A stretch of DNA of 64,000 nucleotides from Trinickia violacea (GCF_005280735.1 NZ_CP040077.1:1922001-1986000), one strand, 5' to 3'; counted from the stretch's first letter, positions 17,993 through 27,240 are shown. Numbers and translations are program-made. The notes: a model not told the origin generated them from the sequence alone.

Positions 17993-18535
17993 ATGAAAAT
18001 CGCAAAGAACACCGTCGTATCGGTCGCTTACAAGCTGTCGGATGCGCAGGGCAATCTGATTGAAGAGAGCGACGAGCCAATGGTCTATCTGCACGGCGGC
18101 TATGATGGCACGTTCCCTAAGATCGAGGAAGAACTCGACGGTCGCGAGCCCGGTTTCCAGACCCAGATTCAGCTCGAGCCGCAAGACGCCTTCGGTGAGT
18201 ACGACCCCGAACTTGTGAAGGTCGAGCCGCGCAGCCGCTTCCCCGAACCGCTCGAAGTCGGCATGCAGTTCGAGGGCACGCCGGAAGAGGGCGACGAGGA
18301 TATCGATTCGCTGATCTACACCGTCACGGATGTCGCTGAGGATAAAGTCGTGCTCGACGGCAACCACCCGCTCGCCGGCATGGCGCTGCGTTTCGCGCTG
18401 ACCGTCAAGGAAGTGCGCGAAGCGACGCAGGACGAGATCGACCACGAGCACGCGCACGGCGCCGATGGCCTCGAAGTCATCGACGAAGACGATGACGACG
18501 AAGAAGCCGGCGACTCACGGCCCACGCTGCACTGA
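17993..18535 (+). CDS. slyD: FKBP-type peptidyl-prolyl isomerase SlyD-like
   Basis: Cytoplasmic proline isomerase and chaperone. Of 180 residues, 1-70 and 130-150 form the FKBP domain (VVSVAYKLSDAQGNLIEES, ALRFALTVKEVREAT) with an inserted IF (chaperone) domain between (FGEYDPELVKVEPRSRF, the flap typical of SlyD). The C-terminal tail is acidic (EVIDEDDDDEEAGD) with few His residues, unlike the His-rich nickel tail of E. coli SlyD, so a metal-storage role is doubtful. GGAG lies 6 nt before the ATG. TATAAT at 17963-17968 may be its -10. The 3' end overlaps the convergent gene by 21 bp. Confidence 0.93.
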   Translation: MKIAKNTVVSVAYKLSDAQGNLIEESDEPMVYLHGGYDGTFPKIEEELDGREPGFQTQIQLEPQDAFGEYDPELVKVEPRSRFPEPLEVGMQFEGTPEEGDEDIDSLIYTVTDVAEDKVVLDGNHPLAGMALRFALTVKEVREATQDEIDHEHAHGADGLEVIDEDDDDEEAGDSRPTLH

Positions 18536-19825
18536 TGAACTTGCAGGCTCGGCGCTCCCCGGCGCCGAAGCTTGCGGCGAAGGTTGAGAAGGCGCCGTCA
18601 GGATGGGCGGCGCGCTTTGATTGTTGCTTGGGTTGTTGCCTTGGTTGTTATCCGGCAGGATCGGCGGCTCTTGCATGGGCAGCGCCGGCATCAATCCTGA
18701 CGCGTCGGGCACCGGCGGCACAGCCGGCTCCTCGCTCGGCACCGTTTGCGGCGCGGTAGGCGCCGGCAGATTTTTCGGCACATTCCTCACGCTGACCCTG
18801 AACGGCGGCCGCTTGCCGAAATCCGCGTCGACCTGAATCCATTGCGTCAAACGTTCGCGAGGAGAAATCGCGATGCGTGTCAGATTCGCGACGCGCTCGC
18901 TTTTGTCGTTGCGAAGCGGCTGATCGATCAGGAAGCCGCCTGCGAGACGCCGGTCGTCGTAGTGGACGAGCAGCACCGGCCCGCGAAACGTTTCCGCCAT
19001 TTTCACGAGACTGCGCTTGAACTCCAGATAGCCGTCGCGCGGCCGCGCATGGCCGAATCGCAGCCAAGGGAAGCGCTCGGGACGTTCGTACTGCTTGAGA
19101 TCGGGGTCGCCTTTCACGAAGATGACCACAGCGCGCGCGTCGCGACGCTTTGCATATTCGGCCGCGTGCTCGAGCCAGAACGACGTCGCGACCGCACGAT
19201 CTTCAAACTCTCCATTGCGGCCGCCCGCACTCGAGTAGTGGTTGTTTTCGCCGGGCACGTTCAGGCCGATGAACACCGTATCGCCGATCTGCCAGCGGAT
19301 GTTTTCGCGGTAGGGCCGAAAGCGCGCGACTTCGCTTTCCCGGGTGAGCGCAAGCGAGTTCTGACCCATCGACGCCGAATCGGAAAGCAACGTCTGCCGT
19401 ATAAAGTCGAGCCGTTCGACCGCGTCGTAGCCGCCTGCCTGTGGCTGAGCGCAGGCAACCCAGTCGTGCCCGCCCGGGATGAAGAAGAGCGGCACGCGCG
19501 ACGTTTCGAGTACTTGCTGCCGCTGCTCGTAGAGCGAGTCGCGGCAAGCTTCGGTCGCGCCTTTGAGGTTGCCGTCATAGACGACGAACGACATCTGTTT
19601 GTCGAGTCCGATCGCTTCAAGAAGACGCTGGGTCGGCGCTTCATCGGCCGCGTCCTGCAACGTGCCGCCGATGACGGCGAACGTATAGCGCGGTGCGGCA
19701 GCGTTGGCTGGCCGCTCCTGCGTCAGGCAGCACGCGAGCGCGACGGCCAGCGCCACCGCGCCGTGCGTCGAGGCGGAGCGTCGGTGCCGGCCCTTGGCCC
19801 GCATGTGGCGCTTAGCGTTGCGCAT
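18515..19825 (-). CDS. Exported, degenerate metallophosphoesterase-like protein
   Basis: About 436 residues. A basic N-terminus (MRNAKRHMRAKGRHRR) and a hydrophobic core (VALAVALACCL) suggest export to the periplasm. Afterwards the order FAVIGGTLQDA, FVVYDGNLKG, FFIPGGHDWVAC, VNVPGENNHY resembles the calcineurin-type phosphoesterase motifs D-x-H, GD, GN-H-D, but the first Asp-x-His pair and the Asn are missing, so catalysis is doubtful. The C-terminal 90 residues are Pro/Gln/Asn-rich and disordered. The start is uncertain (19825, overlapping the mutS end by 14 bp, or 19804). Its 3' end overlaps slyD. Likely cotranscribed with mutS. Confidence 0.7.
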   Translation of the reverse strand: MRNAKRHMRAKGRHRRSASTHGAVALAVALACCLTQERPANAAAPRYTFAVIGGTLQDAADEAPTQRLLEAIGLDKQMSFVVYDGNLKGATEACRDSLYEQRQQVLETSRVPLFFIPGGHDWVACAQPQAGGYDAVERLDFIRQTLLSDSASMGQNSLALTRESEVARFRPYRENIRWQIGDTVFIGLNVPGENNHYSSAGGRNGEFEDRAVATSFWLEHAAEYAKRRDARAVVIFVKGDPDLKQYERPERFPWLRFGHARPRDGYLEFKRSLVKMAETFRGPVLLVHYDDRRLAGGFLIDQPLRNDKSERVANLTRIAISPRERLTQWIQVDADFGKRPPFRVSVRNVPKNLPAPTAPQTVPSEEPAVPPVPDASGLMPALPMQEPPILPDNNQGNNPSNNQSAPPILTAPSQPSPQASAPGSAEPASSSVQRGP

Positions 19826-22493
19826 CCCGCGCGGCGCTCGCGAGATCGTGCAGTTCGTATAGCAAATCGAGCGCGTCACGCGGTTTCAGATCGTTCGGAT
19901 CGATCGACCGCAGCTTTTCGAGCGCGGGGTGCGTCTGCGCAGCAGGCGCATCATCCTCGGCATCGTCCGGTGCATCTTCCAAGTAGACCGGTTCGGCGAA
20001 CAAGTCGAGCTGCGGCGTCGCGTGCCCGATCGACTGTTGTTCCAGGTACGCGAGGTGTTTGCGCGCCGCGCGAATCACGGGCGGCGGTACGCCGGCCAGC
20101 TGCGCGACCTGCAAGCCGTAGCTCTGGCTTGCAGGGCCTTCGTTGACGGCATGCAGGAAAACGATCCCATGCCCGTGTTCGACGGCGGACAAGTGAACAT
20201 TTGCCGCGTGCGCGAATTCCGCCGGCAACTGCGTCAGTTCGAAGTAGTGCGTGGCAAAGAGGGTGTAGCAGGCGTTGTGCGAAAGGAGGTGCCGCGCGAT
20301 AGCCCACGCGAGTGCGAGACCGTCGAACGTCGACGTGCCGCGGCCGATCTCGTCCATCAGCACGAGACTCTGCGGCGTCGCATCGTTCAGGATCGCCGCG
20401 GCTTCTGTCATTTCGACCATGAACGTCGAGCGGCCGCCGGCCAAGTCGTCGGCGGCGCCGATGCGCGTGAAGATGCGGTCGATCGGGCCGAAGCGGGCGC
20501 GCCGGGCGGGCACGTAGCTGCCGGCATAGGCCAACAGTGCGATCAACGCGGTCTGGCGCATGAACGTCGACTTACCGCCCATGTTGGGGCCGGTGATCAG
20601 CAACAGCTTGCGATCGGCGAAGAGGCGGCAGTCGTTCGCGATGAACTGCTCGACTTGGGCCTCGACGACCGGATGGCGTCCTTGCTCGATATCGATGCCG
20701 ATATCCGCCGAGAACTCCGGTGCGACCCAATCGAGCGCGCGGGCTCGCTCGGCGAGCGCGGCGAGCAGGTCGAGCTCGGCAAGCGCCGCGGCGACGCGCT
20801 GGCAATCCGCGATGAACGGCAAGAGCGACTGCAGCAGCGCGTCGAAGAGCGCGCGTTCACGGGCGAGCGCACGTTCCTGTGCGGAGAGCGCCTTGTCTTC
20901 GAAGGTCTTCAGCTCGGGCGTGATATAGCGCTCGGCGTTCTTGAGCGTCTGGCGGCGGCGGTAATCGTCCGGCACCTTGTCGGTTTGGCCGCGCGTGACT
21001 TCGATGTAGAACCCGTGGACCTTGTTGTACTCGACGCGCAGATTCGCAATGCCGGTGCGGGTGCGTTCGCGCGTCTCGAGGTCGATCAGGAATTGTCCGC
21101 AGTTCTCCGAAATATCGCGCAATTCGTCGAGATCCGCATCGTAGCCGCGGGCGATCACGCCGCCGTCGCGGACCATGGCCGCTGGTTCGGCGGCGACTGC
21201 GCGAGTCAGCAATTCGACGCAGCCGGCAGGCGGTTCGAGCTCGGCGTCGATGCGCGCGAGGGCCGCCGCGTTCGCGACGATGCCCGCCAGTTTCGCGCGC
21301 AGCGCCGGCAGGGAGGCGAATGTGTCGCGCAGGCTCGAAAGGTCACGCGGACGCGCCGACAGCAGCGCAAGCCGCCCCGTGATCCGCTCGACGTCCGCAA
21401 TCTGACGCAGCGCGCTGCGCAACGCATCGAGGCTCGCGTCGACGGGCGCGTCGAGCAGCGCGCCGATCGCCTGCTGGCGCGTTTGCGCGACCAACGCGTC
21501 GCGCGGCGGATGATGCAGCCAGTGACGCAGCAAGCGGCTGCCCATCGCCGTACTGCAGGTATCGAGTAGCGAATAGAGCGTCGGCGATTCGGTGCCGCGC
21601 AACGTTTCCGTCAGTTCGAGATTGCGGCGCGTAGCCGGATCGAGGCCGATGTATTCCGACTCGTACTCGACCTTCAGGCTGCGCACATGGCGCAATTGCT
21701 GTCCCTGCGTCGCCGACGCGTAGAGCAGCAGTGCGCCGGCCGCGCCACATGCGCTCGTCAGCGTTTGCGCGCCGAAACCGTCGAGACCTGCAACATCCAA
21801 TTGGTCGCACAGGCGCTGCGTACCCGACGCAACGTCGAAATGCCACACGGGCACCCGCGTCAGCGCACCGGCCAGACCCGCAGGCGTGGAGCTCGCGGGC
21901 GAGTCGGCCACGAGGATTTCGGCCGGGCGAATGCGTTCGAGCGCGGCGCCGACTTGATCGGGTGCGACTTCCGCAAGGCGCAGCCCGCCGCTTGCGAGGT
22001 TGAGCCACGCGAGGCCCACGTTCGTCACGACGCCGCGCTTGTTGTGGCCCGGCGAGAGCGCGAGCAGATAGACGTCGCTCTTGTCGGAGAGCAACGCCGC
22101 GTCGGTCAGCGTGCCCGGTGTGACGACGCGCACGACCTTGCGTTCGACCGGGCCCTTGGACGTCGCCGGATCGCCGATCTGTTCGCAAATCGCGACCGAT
22201 TCGCCGAGCTTCACGAGCTTCGCGAGGTATTGCTCGACGGCGTGATGCGGCACGCCCGCCATCTTGATCGGGTTGCCCGCGGACGCGCCGCGCTGCGTGA
22301 GTGTCAGGTCGAGCAGACGAGCGGCTTTTTCGGCATCGTCGAAGAAGAGCTCGTAGAAGTCGCCCATCCGATAAAAGACGAGCGTGCCGGGATGCTCCGC
22401 TTTAATGCGGAGATACTGCTGCATCATCGGCGTGTGCTGCGCGACGTCGCTGGCGGCGCTTGCAGCGCCCGCCGCTTCAATTGGATTGCCCAT
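19812..22493 (-). CDS. mutS: DNA mismatch repair ATPase MutS
   Basis: Recognises base mismatches and small loops and starts methyl-independent or MutL-dependent repair. The 893-residue protein has the mismatch-wedge Phe in GDFYELF (residues 44-50), lever/clamp domains, and the C-terminal ABC-type ATPase: Walker A TGPNMGGKST (about 632-641), signature STFMVEM, Walker B LVLMDEIGRGTSTFDG and the ATHYFEL His-loop. Residue 1-20 is an Ala-rich extension. Full length. In an operon with the following phosphoesterase-like gene. Confidence 0.98.
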   Translation of the reverse strand: MGNPIEAAGAASAASDVAQHTPMMQQYLRIKAEHPGTLVFYRMGDFYELFFDDAEKAARLLDLTLTQRGASAGNPIKMAGVPHHAVEQYLAKLVKLGESVAICEQIGDPATSKGPVERKVVRVVTPGTLTDAALLSDKSDVYLLALSPGHNKRGVVTNVGLAWLNLASGGLRLAEVAPDQVGAALERIRPAEILVADSPASSTPAGLAGALTRVPVWHFDVASGTQRLCDQLDVAGLDGFGAQTLTSACGAAGALLLYASATQGQQLRHVRSLKVEYESEYIGLDPATRRNLELTETLRGTESPTLYSLLDTCSTAMGSRLLRHWLHHPPRDALVAQTRQQAIGALLDAPVDASLDALRSALRQIADVERITGRLALLSARPRDLSSLRDTFASLPALRAKLAGIVANAAALARIDAELEPPAGCVELLTRAVAAEPAAMVRDGGVIARGYDADLDELRDISENCGQFLIDLETRERTRTGIANLRVEYNKVHGFYIEVTRGQTDKVPDDYRRRQTLKNAERYITPELKTFEDKALSAQERALARERALFDALLQSLLPFIADCQRVAAALAELDLLAALAERARALDWVAPEFSADIGIDIEQGRHPVVEAQVEQFIANDCRLFADRKLLLITGPNMGGKSTFMRQTALIALLAYAGSYVPARRARFGPIDRIFTRIGAADDLAGGRSTFMVEMTEAAAILNDATPQSLVLMDEIGRGTSTFDGLALAWAIARHLLSHNACYTLFATHYFELTQLPAEFAHAANVHLSAVEHGHGIVFLHAVNEGPASQSYGLQVAQLAGVPPPVIRAARKHLAYLEQQSIGHATPQLDLFAEPVYLEDAPDDAEDDAPAAQTHPALEKLRSIDPNDLKPRDALDLLYELHDLASAARDAQR

Positions 22494-22637
22494 CGTGTTT
22501 GTCTTGTCTTGCCTATATAGGGCGAGAGTTTAACCCGGGCGGGTGTGCGCACGAACCCTGGACGAACGGCTAACGCGAACGTATTGCCAGTCGCGCCGGG
22601 AAGTCCGCAACCGGGCTGCTGTGTCTCGCCCTGTCAC

Positions 22638-23936
22638 TCATTCCTCGACGAGCGCGCGCAGATCCACCTTGCGCGCGTTCGCCACGCTCTTGCGCTTCGC
22701 GAGCCAGATCATCAGGCAGATGAAGCTGCCGAAGATGACGATGATCCACTGCGCCGGCACCTTCGCGGTCAAGAGCAGCGCGTAGGCGCCGAGCATCAGC
22801 AGGACGGCGAGATTCTGGTTGAAGTTCTGCACCGCGATCGAATGGCCCGCCGAGAGCAGCGTCGCTCCGCGATGCTGCAAGAGAGCGTTCATCGGCACGA
22901 TGAAGAACCCCGCCAGGCCGCCGAGGCCGATCATCAGCGGATACGCGAACACGATATAGAACGGCGCGAAGAGGCTGCCGATCCTCAAGCCCGAGCCGGC
23001 CGGGAAGAGCCCTTTGCTGTAGAACGCCATCCCCGCCGCGACGAGGCCCGCGGCAATCCCTACCGGCAGTACCTTCAGCGAGCGCACGAGCGGAATCCAG
23101 GCCGCGGCGGCCGCCGCGCCGACCGCGATGCCGATGCCCGTCACGCCCTGCATCACTGCGGCCTTCGACAACGACAACCCCAGGTTCGACGCAGCCCACT
23201 TGAGGACGAGCAATTGCAGCGTGACCGCCGCGCCCCACATCAGCGTCGTGACCCACAACGCGATCTGCGCGAGCTTGTCGAGCCACAGCACGTTGAAGCA
23301 GTGCACGAAATCGCCGACGAGCTTGCCGGGTTCGCGCAAGCGGTTAGCGTAGCGGGCACCGGTGTCGGGAATGTCGATGTTGATGAGCGCCGCTACCAAG
23401 TAAGTCAGCATGACGGCGACCATCGCGAGGTCGGCCGCCGAGTGCACGAGCGGCCAATGCGTGCGCGCGACGAAGCGTTCGGCGAGCGGGCTGATCAGCG
23501 CGCCGCCCATCATCGTGCCGATGATGGTCGAGAGCACGGTGGCCGATTCGAGCCACGCGTTTGCGGCGATCAGCCGCTCGGGCGGCAGCAGTTCGGTGAG
23601 AATCCCGTATTTGGCCGGCGAATAGGCTGCGGCGCCGAACCCCACCACGCCATACGCGATCATCGGATGCACGCCTGCGATCATCATCAGGCAGCCGCAC
23701 GCTTTCAGCGCGTTCGACACGAACATCACGTGACGTTTTTGCAGCGCGTCCGCGAAGGCGCCGACAAAAGGCGCCAGCAAGACATAAGAGATCGTGAAAA
23801 AGATCTGCAGCAGCGGCGTGACCCAAGCGGCGGACTGCATCACGCTGAGCAGCGCGATCGCGGCGATCAGCAACGCGTTGTCGGCGAGCGACGACACGAA
23901 CTGAGCCGCGATAATCGTATAGAAACCTTTCTTCAT
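22638..23936 (-). CDS. lplT: Lysophospholipid transporter LplT-like, MFS
   Basis: A 432-residue polytopic inner-membrane protein with about 12 hydrophobic segments. MKKGFYTIIAAQFVSSLADNALLIAAIALL at the start and the loop GAFADALQKRHVMF fit the LplT subfamily of MFS carriers, which flips lysophosphatidylethanolamine to the cytoplasmic side for re-acylation. In E. coli lplT is cotranscribed with the acyltransferase gene aas; here no aas is adjacent, so the partner must be elsewhere. The long upstream in-frame extension (to 24089) is rejected because it is Arg-rich and would cross the suhB terminator region. Confidence 0.88.
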   Translation of the reverse strand: MKKGFYTIIAAQFVSSLADNALLIAAIALLSVMQSAAWVTPLLQIFFTISYVLLAPFVGAFADALQKRHVMFVSNALKACGCLMMIAGVHPMIAYGVVGFGAAAYSPAKYGILTELLPPERLIAANAWLESATVLSTIIGTMMGGALISPLAERFVARTHWPLVHSAADLAMVAVMLTYLVAALINIDIPDTGARYANRLREPGKLVGDFVHCFNVLWLDKLAQIALWVTTLMWGAAVTLQLLVLKWAASNLGLSLSKAAVMQGVTGIGIAVGAAAAAAWIPLVRSLKVLPVGIAAGLVAAGMAFYSKGLFPAGSGLRIGSLFAPFYIVFAYPLMIGLGGLAGFFIVPMNALLQHRGATLLSAGHSIAVQNFNQNLAVLLMLGAYALLLTAKVPAQWIIVIFGSFICLMIWLAKRKSVANARKVDLRALVEE

Positions 23937-24087
23937 GAAGCGCGGAGCGAATGCGGTTCGCCGCCGCGGCGGTGGCCGCTGCGGCGAACATCGAAATCGA
24001 AGCGTGTGCGAAGCAGGCCGACGCGCTCGCTGCGACGGGGAGCGATGGCTGGCGTAAGCGCGGTGGCCTGCATACGGTCTTGCAAAC

Positions 24088-24112
24088 AAAAAAGCGGCCG
24101 CAGCCGCTTTCT
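24088..24112 (-). terminator. Terminator after suhB (minus strand)
   Basis: Read on the minus strand: stem AAAGCGGC / GCCGCTTT (24110-24103 with 24098-24091), 4-nt loop, then a T-run TTTTTTTG. It lies 11 bp past the suhB stop. Confidence 0.8.
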
Positions 24113-24122
24113 TTGCCTCGCG

Positions 24123-24923
24123 TTAGGCCGCTTGCCGGGTACGGCTGTAGGGGCTCAGGATCGGCACCATTTGCGCATACACCTTCGGGTTCGCGGCGAC
24201 GATTTCACCGAGATGCAGGAAGTCGGAGTCGCCCGTGTAGTTGCCGACGAGGCCGCCGGCTTCCGTGATCAGCAGGCTGCCGGCCGCCATGTCCCAAGCG
24301 CTGATGCCTTGCTCGAAGAAGCCGTCCATGCGGCCGGCGGCGACGTTGGCGAGATCGAGCGCCGCGGCGCCCGGACGGCGCAGGCCCGTGCAGGCGTGGG
24401 TCATTTCGGCGAACAGGCGGCAATACGCTTCGAGGCCGTCCTTTTCACGGAACGGGAAACCCGTGCCGATCAGCGAGTCGGCAAGGCGGTCGCGCCGCCC
24501 GACGCGGATGCGTCGATCGTTCAGGTAGGCGCCGCGGCCGCGCGATGCCGTGAAGAGATCGTTGCGAGTCGGGTCATAGACGACGGCTTGCGTGACGATA
24601 CCCTTGTGCGCGAGCGCGATCGACACGCAGTAGTACTGGAAGCCGTGAATGAAGTTGGTCGTGCCGTCGAGCGGGTCGATGATCCACTCGTACTCGGATT
24701 CGTTCTCCGAGCGGCCGGATTCTTCGGCGAGGATGGCGTGGTCGGGGTAGGCGGTCTTCAGCGTCTCGATGATCGCCGCTTCCGATGCCTTGTCGACCTC
24801 CGTGACGAAATCGTTGTGCTGTTTCTTGCTGACTTGCACCAAGTCGAGATCGAGCGACGCGCGGTTGATGATCTGTCCAGCGCGGCGGGCGGCCTTGACG
24901 GCAATGTTGAGCATGGGATGCAT
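24123..24923 (-). CDS. suhB: Inositol-1-monophosphatase family protein SuhB
   Basis: A 266-residue Mg2+-dependent phosphatase-fold protein. Metal and substrate motifs: ILAEESG, WIIDPLDGTTNFIHGFQYY (the DPLDGT motif) and ISAWDMAAGSLLITEAGG. In E. coli SuhB hydrolyses inositol 1-phosphate in vitro and works as a component of the rRNA antitermination complex. The ATG at 24923 matches the family start MHPMLNIAVKAARRAG. The gene stands alone between two long intergenic regions and is divergent from trmJ. Confidence 0.95.
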   Translation of the reverse strand: MHPMLNIAVKAARRAGQIINRASLDLDLVQVSKKQHNDFVTEVDKASEAAIIETLKTAYPDHAILAEESGRSENESEYEWIIDPLDGTTNFIHGFQYYCVSIALAHKGIVTQAVVYDPTRNDLFTASRGRGAYLNDRRIRVGRRDRLADSLIGTGFPFREKDGLEAYCRLFAEMTHACTGLRRPGAAALDLANVAAGRMDGFFEQGISAWDMAAGSLLITEAGGLVGNYTGDSDFLHLGEIVAANPKVYAQMVPILSPYSRTRQAA

Positions 24924-25371
24924 GAGCCTGGTTCCTTGTGCCGGGAGGGTGCGAGCGCTGCCCGGTAATGAGCTAAACCGGCCGGAACGCGTGACCGGGC
25001 ACGAATTCCGTCGACGGAGACGAATTGAAGAAGAGCGGGGCGCGGGCTGCTTGGCAATCGGCGATAAATCGGCGACAGCGTGCGGCGCGCGCGAACGGCG
25101 TGATTTTACCTGAGTCGGGCATCTTCCGGCAGAACGTCGAGCGCTGAACGCACCCGGCGTCGATCGATTCGGCTTGATGTCGTGAGTCTGCGGGCATTGG
25201 CGCAGCAGACGCAACCTGACCGAATAGCCTAGACCGAATGGCCCAGACCGAATGGCCCAGACCGAACGGCAGATTGGGTTCGTCCGAGGTTGGCGATACC
25301 ATACTCACTTCAGGCGGGTTTCTCCGGCAAGCTTGTCGCCGGCTGCTTTTCACGGTTTTCATCGGGTCATC
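24924..25371. other. Intergenic region between suhB and trmJ
   Basis: About 450 bp of divergent upstream sequence. It holds the suhB promoter region, a four-copy 14-bp tandem repeat (25218-25273) and the uncertain trmJ start. No convincing small gene was seen. Confidence 0.5.
25218..25273. repeat. 14-bp tandem repeat, four imperfect copies
   Basis: Units GACCGAATAGCCTA, GACCGAATGGCCCA, GACCGAATGGCCCA and GACCGAACGGCAGA follow head to tail. Copies two and three are identical; one and four are diverged. Read on the minus strand, the unit TGGGCCATTCGGTC matches the array at 52435 in 12 of 14 positions. Confidence 0.9.
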
Positions 25372-26214
25372 TTGAATCATCCAAACACACCGCATCACGA
25401 GCCGGGCCGCGCGTCGTCCGCGGCAGCCGATTGCGCCGGCGCGCCGCGCGGCGGCTTTACGTCGACGCGCTTCGTGCTCGTCGAGCCGAGCCATCCCGGC
25501 AACGTCGGCGCCGCGGCGCGCGCGCTCAAGACGATGGGCTTTTCGCGCCTGGTGCTCGTCGCGCCGCGCGTGGCGCACGTGCAGAGCGATCCAGAAGCGA
25601 TCGCGATGGCAAGCGGCGCCGACGATGTGCTCGCGTCGGCCCATGTCGTGCCCACCCTCGCCGATGCGCTGACGGGCGTGCATTGGTCGATCGCGCTCAC
25701 CGCGCGGCTGCGCGAGTACGGGCCACCGCAACTCGCGCCGCGCGTGGCCGCGAAGGAGGCGTGCCGGCACGCCGCGAGCGGCGACATCGCGCTCGTGTTC
25801 GGCAATGAGCGCACGGGTCTTGCGAATGAAGACGTCGAGCGTTGCAGCGCGCTTGCGCATATTCCGGCCAATCCCGCCTATAGCTCGCTCAATCTCGCGC
25901 AGGCCGTTCAGGTCTTGTGTTACGAGCTGCGCATGGCGTATCTGGGCGAATCGAGCGGCGACACTTCAGCCTCGTCCCCGGCCTTGGCAGACGTTGGCGG
26001 GCCGCGCGCTCCGAGCGACGAGATCGAGCGTATGTTCGTCCATTTGGAGAACGCGCTGATCGCACTGGAGTTTCTCGACCCCGCGAATCCGAAGAAGCTG
26101 ATGTCGAGACTGCGGCGGCTTTTCGCGCGCTCGGGGCTCGAGCGCGAGGAAGTGAATATCGTGCGCGGCATTGCCAAGCACATTTTGCTCAAGACGCACG
26201 ACCCGGAAAAATGA
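25372..26214 (+). CDS. trmJ: tRNA (cytidine/uridine-2'-O-)-methyltransferase TrmJ
   Basis: SPOUT-class methyltransferase that methylates the ribose of nucleotide 32 in the tRNA anticodon loop. Knot motifs are clear: FVLVEPSHPGNVGAAARALKTMGF, LVFGNERTGLANEDVERC and IPANPAYSSLNLAQAVQV. The start is uncertain: a TTG at 25372 (280 residues) leaves a normal short N-terminus, whereas an ATG at 25252, inside the 14-bp repeat, would add 40 residues of non-conserved sequence. No strong Shine-Dalgarno precedes either. cysE follows after about 260 bp. Confidence 0.88.
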   Translation: MNHPNTPHHEPGRASSAAADCAGAPRGGFTSTRFVLVEPSHPGNVGAAARALKTMGFSRLVLVAPRVAHVQSDPEAIAMASGADDVLASAHVVPTLADALTGVHWSIALTARLREYGPPQLAPRVAAKEACRHAASGDIALVFGNERTGLANEDVERCSALAHIPANPAYSSLNLAQAVQVLCYELRMAYLGESSGDTSASSPALADVGGPRAPSDEIERMFVHLENALIALEFLDPANPKKLMSRLRRLFARSGLEREEVNIVRGIAKHILLKTHDPEK

Positions 26215-26472
26215 GCTCGAGTGCGAGCGCTTGGGAGCACCGGTTCCAGCGCTAGGTGCGCCATTGAGGTGCATCGCTCGTCACCTCGTCAGGCTTAGAG
26301 CTCCGCCGAATACCCCCGCGTGCATTGTGGCGATGAAGGGCGTCCAGCACATCCGCCGACTTCGCCCTACAATCGCCCCATTCGTCATAAGCAAATCTGC
26401 GGATCTGCTATTTCCGTGCTTTCGCCGTCGGCTGCCACGACCCTGCGACCGTTTCACCCAACGATCACGATC

Positions 26473-27240
26473 ATGTTCACGAGACTTCGCGAAGACATTG
26501 CCACGATCCGCGAGCGCGACCCCGCCGCTCGCAGCGCCTGGGAAGTGCTCACGTGCTATCCGGGGTTGCACGCGCTGGTGCTGCATCGCCTCGCGCACGC
26601 ATGCTGGCTCGGCAAGCGCCGCTGGCTCGCACGCTTCGTTTCGCAGGTCGCGCGTTTCCTGACCGGCATCGAGATCCACCCCGGCGCGACGATCGGCCGG
26701 CGCGTGTTCATCGATCACGGGATGGGTGTTGTGATCGGCGAGACGGCGGAAATCGGCGACGACTGCACGATCTACCAAGGCGTGACGCTCGGCGGCACGT
26801 CGCTCACGCGCGGCGCCAAGCGCCATCCGACGCTCGAGCGCGGCGTGATCGTCGGCGCCGGCGCTAAGGTTCTGGGCGGCTTCACGATCGGCGCCGAAGC
26901 GAAAATCGGCTCGAACGCGGTCGTCGTGAAGCCGGTGCCGGCGGGCGGCACCGCGGTCGGCAATCCGGCGCGCGTCGTGATGCCCGCCGACACGAAGCGC
27001 GCACCGCAGAGCGCCGCGTTTTGCGCCTATGGCATTACACCGAACGCGGACGATCCGGTGTCTCTCGCATTGCACGGACTGATCGATCACGCCGCGAAGG
27101 AGACGCAGCGGGTCGACGAAATCGTCGCCGCGCTCGAGCGGCTCGGCACGCGTCTCGAGGCGCTGCAGGGCGCAGACGCGGCGTTGATTGATTTGCGGCG
27201 CTTGTCGGCGGCAATCGAAGGGAAAACGGTCGAGCAGTGA
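26473..27240 (+). CDS. cysE: Serine O-acetyltransferase
   Basis: Makes O-acetylserine, the acceptor of sulfide in cysteine synthesis. The 255-residue protein has an N-terminal helical part (MFTRLREDIATIRERDPAARS) and a left-handed beta-helix with hexapeptide repeats (GIEIHPGATIGRRVFIDHG, IGETAEIGDDCTIYQGVTLGGTS, VGAGAKVLGGFTIGAEAKIGSNAVVV). Asp and His of the active site fit FIDHGMGVVIGE. The C-terminus extends as a helix past the barrel. ATG 26473 fits the family. Its stop is 6 bp from the stop of the convergent lpxH, leaving no room for a terminator. Confidence 0.95.
   Translation: MFTRLREDIATIRERDPAARSAWEVLTCYPGLHALVLHRLAHACWLGKRRWLARFVSQVARFLTGIEIHPGATIGRRVFIDHGMGVVIGETAEIGDDCTIYQGVTLGGTSLTRGAKRHPTLERGVIVGAGAKVLGGFTIGAEAKIGSNAVVVKPVPAGGTAVGNPARVVMPADTKRAPQSAAFCAYGITPNADDPVSLALHGLIDHAAKETQRVDEIVAALERLGTRLEALQGADAALIDLRRLSAAIEGKTVEQ

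Noticed and set aside
22545..24968. 807-codon open frame on the plus strand opposite lplT and suhB
   Set aside because: Runs antisense through two real genes and across a terminator; composition Arg/Glu/Gln/His is an artefact of high GC.
25218..25273. Could the 14-bp arrays be a CRISPR array?
   Set aside because: Units are contiguous without spacers and far too short; no cas genes are present. No CRISPR seen anywhere in the window.
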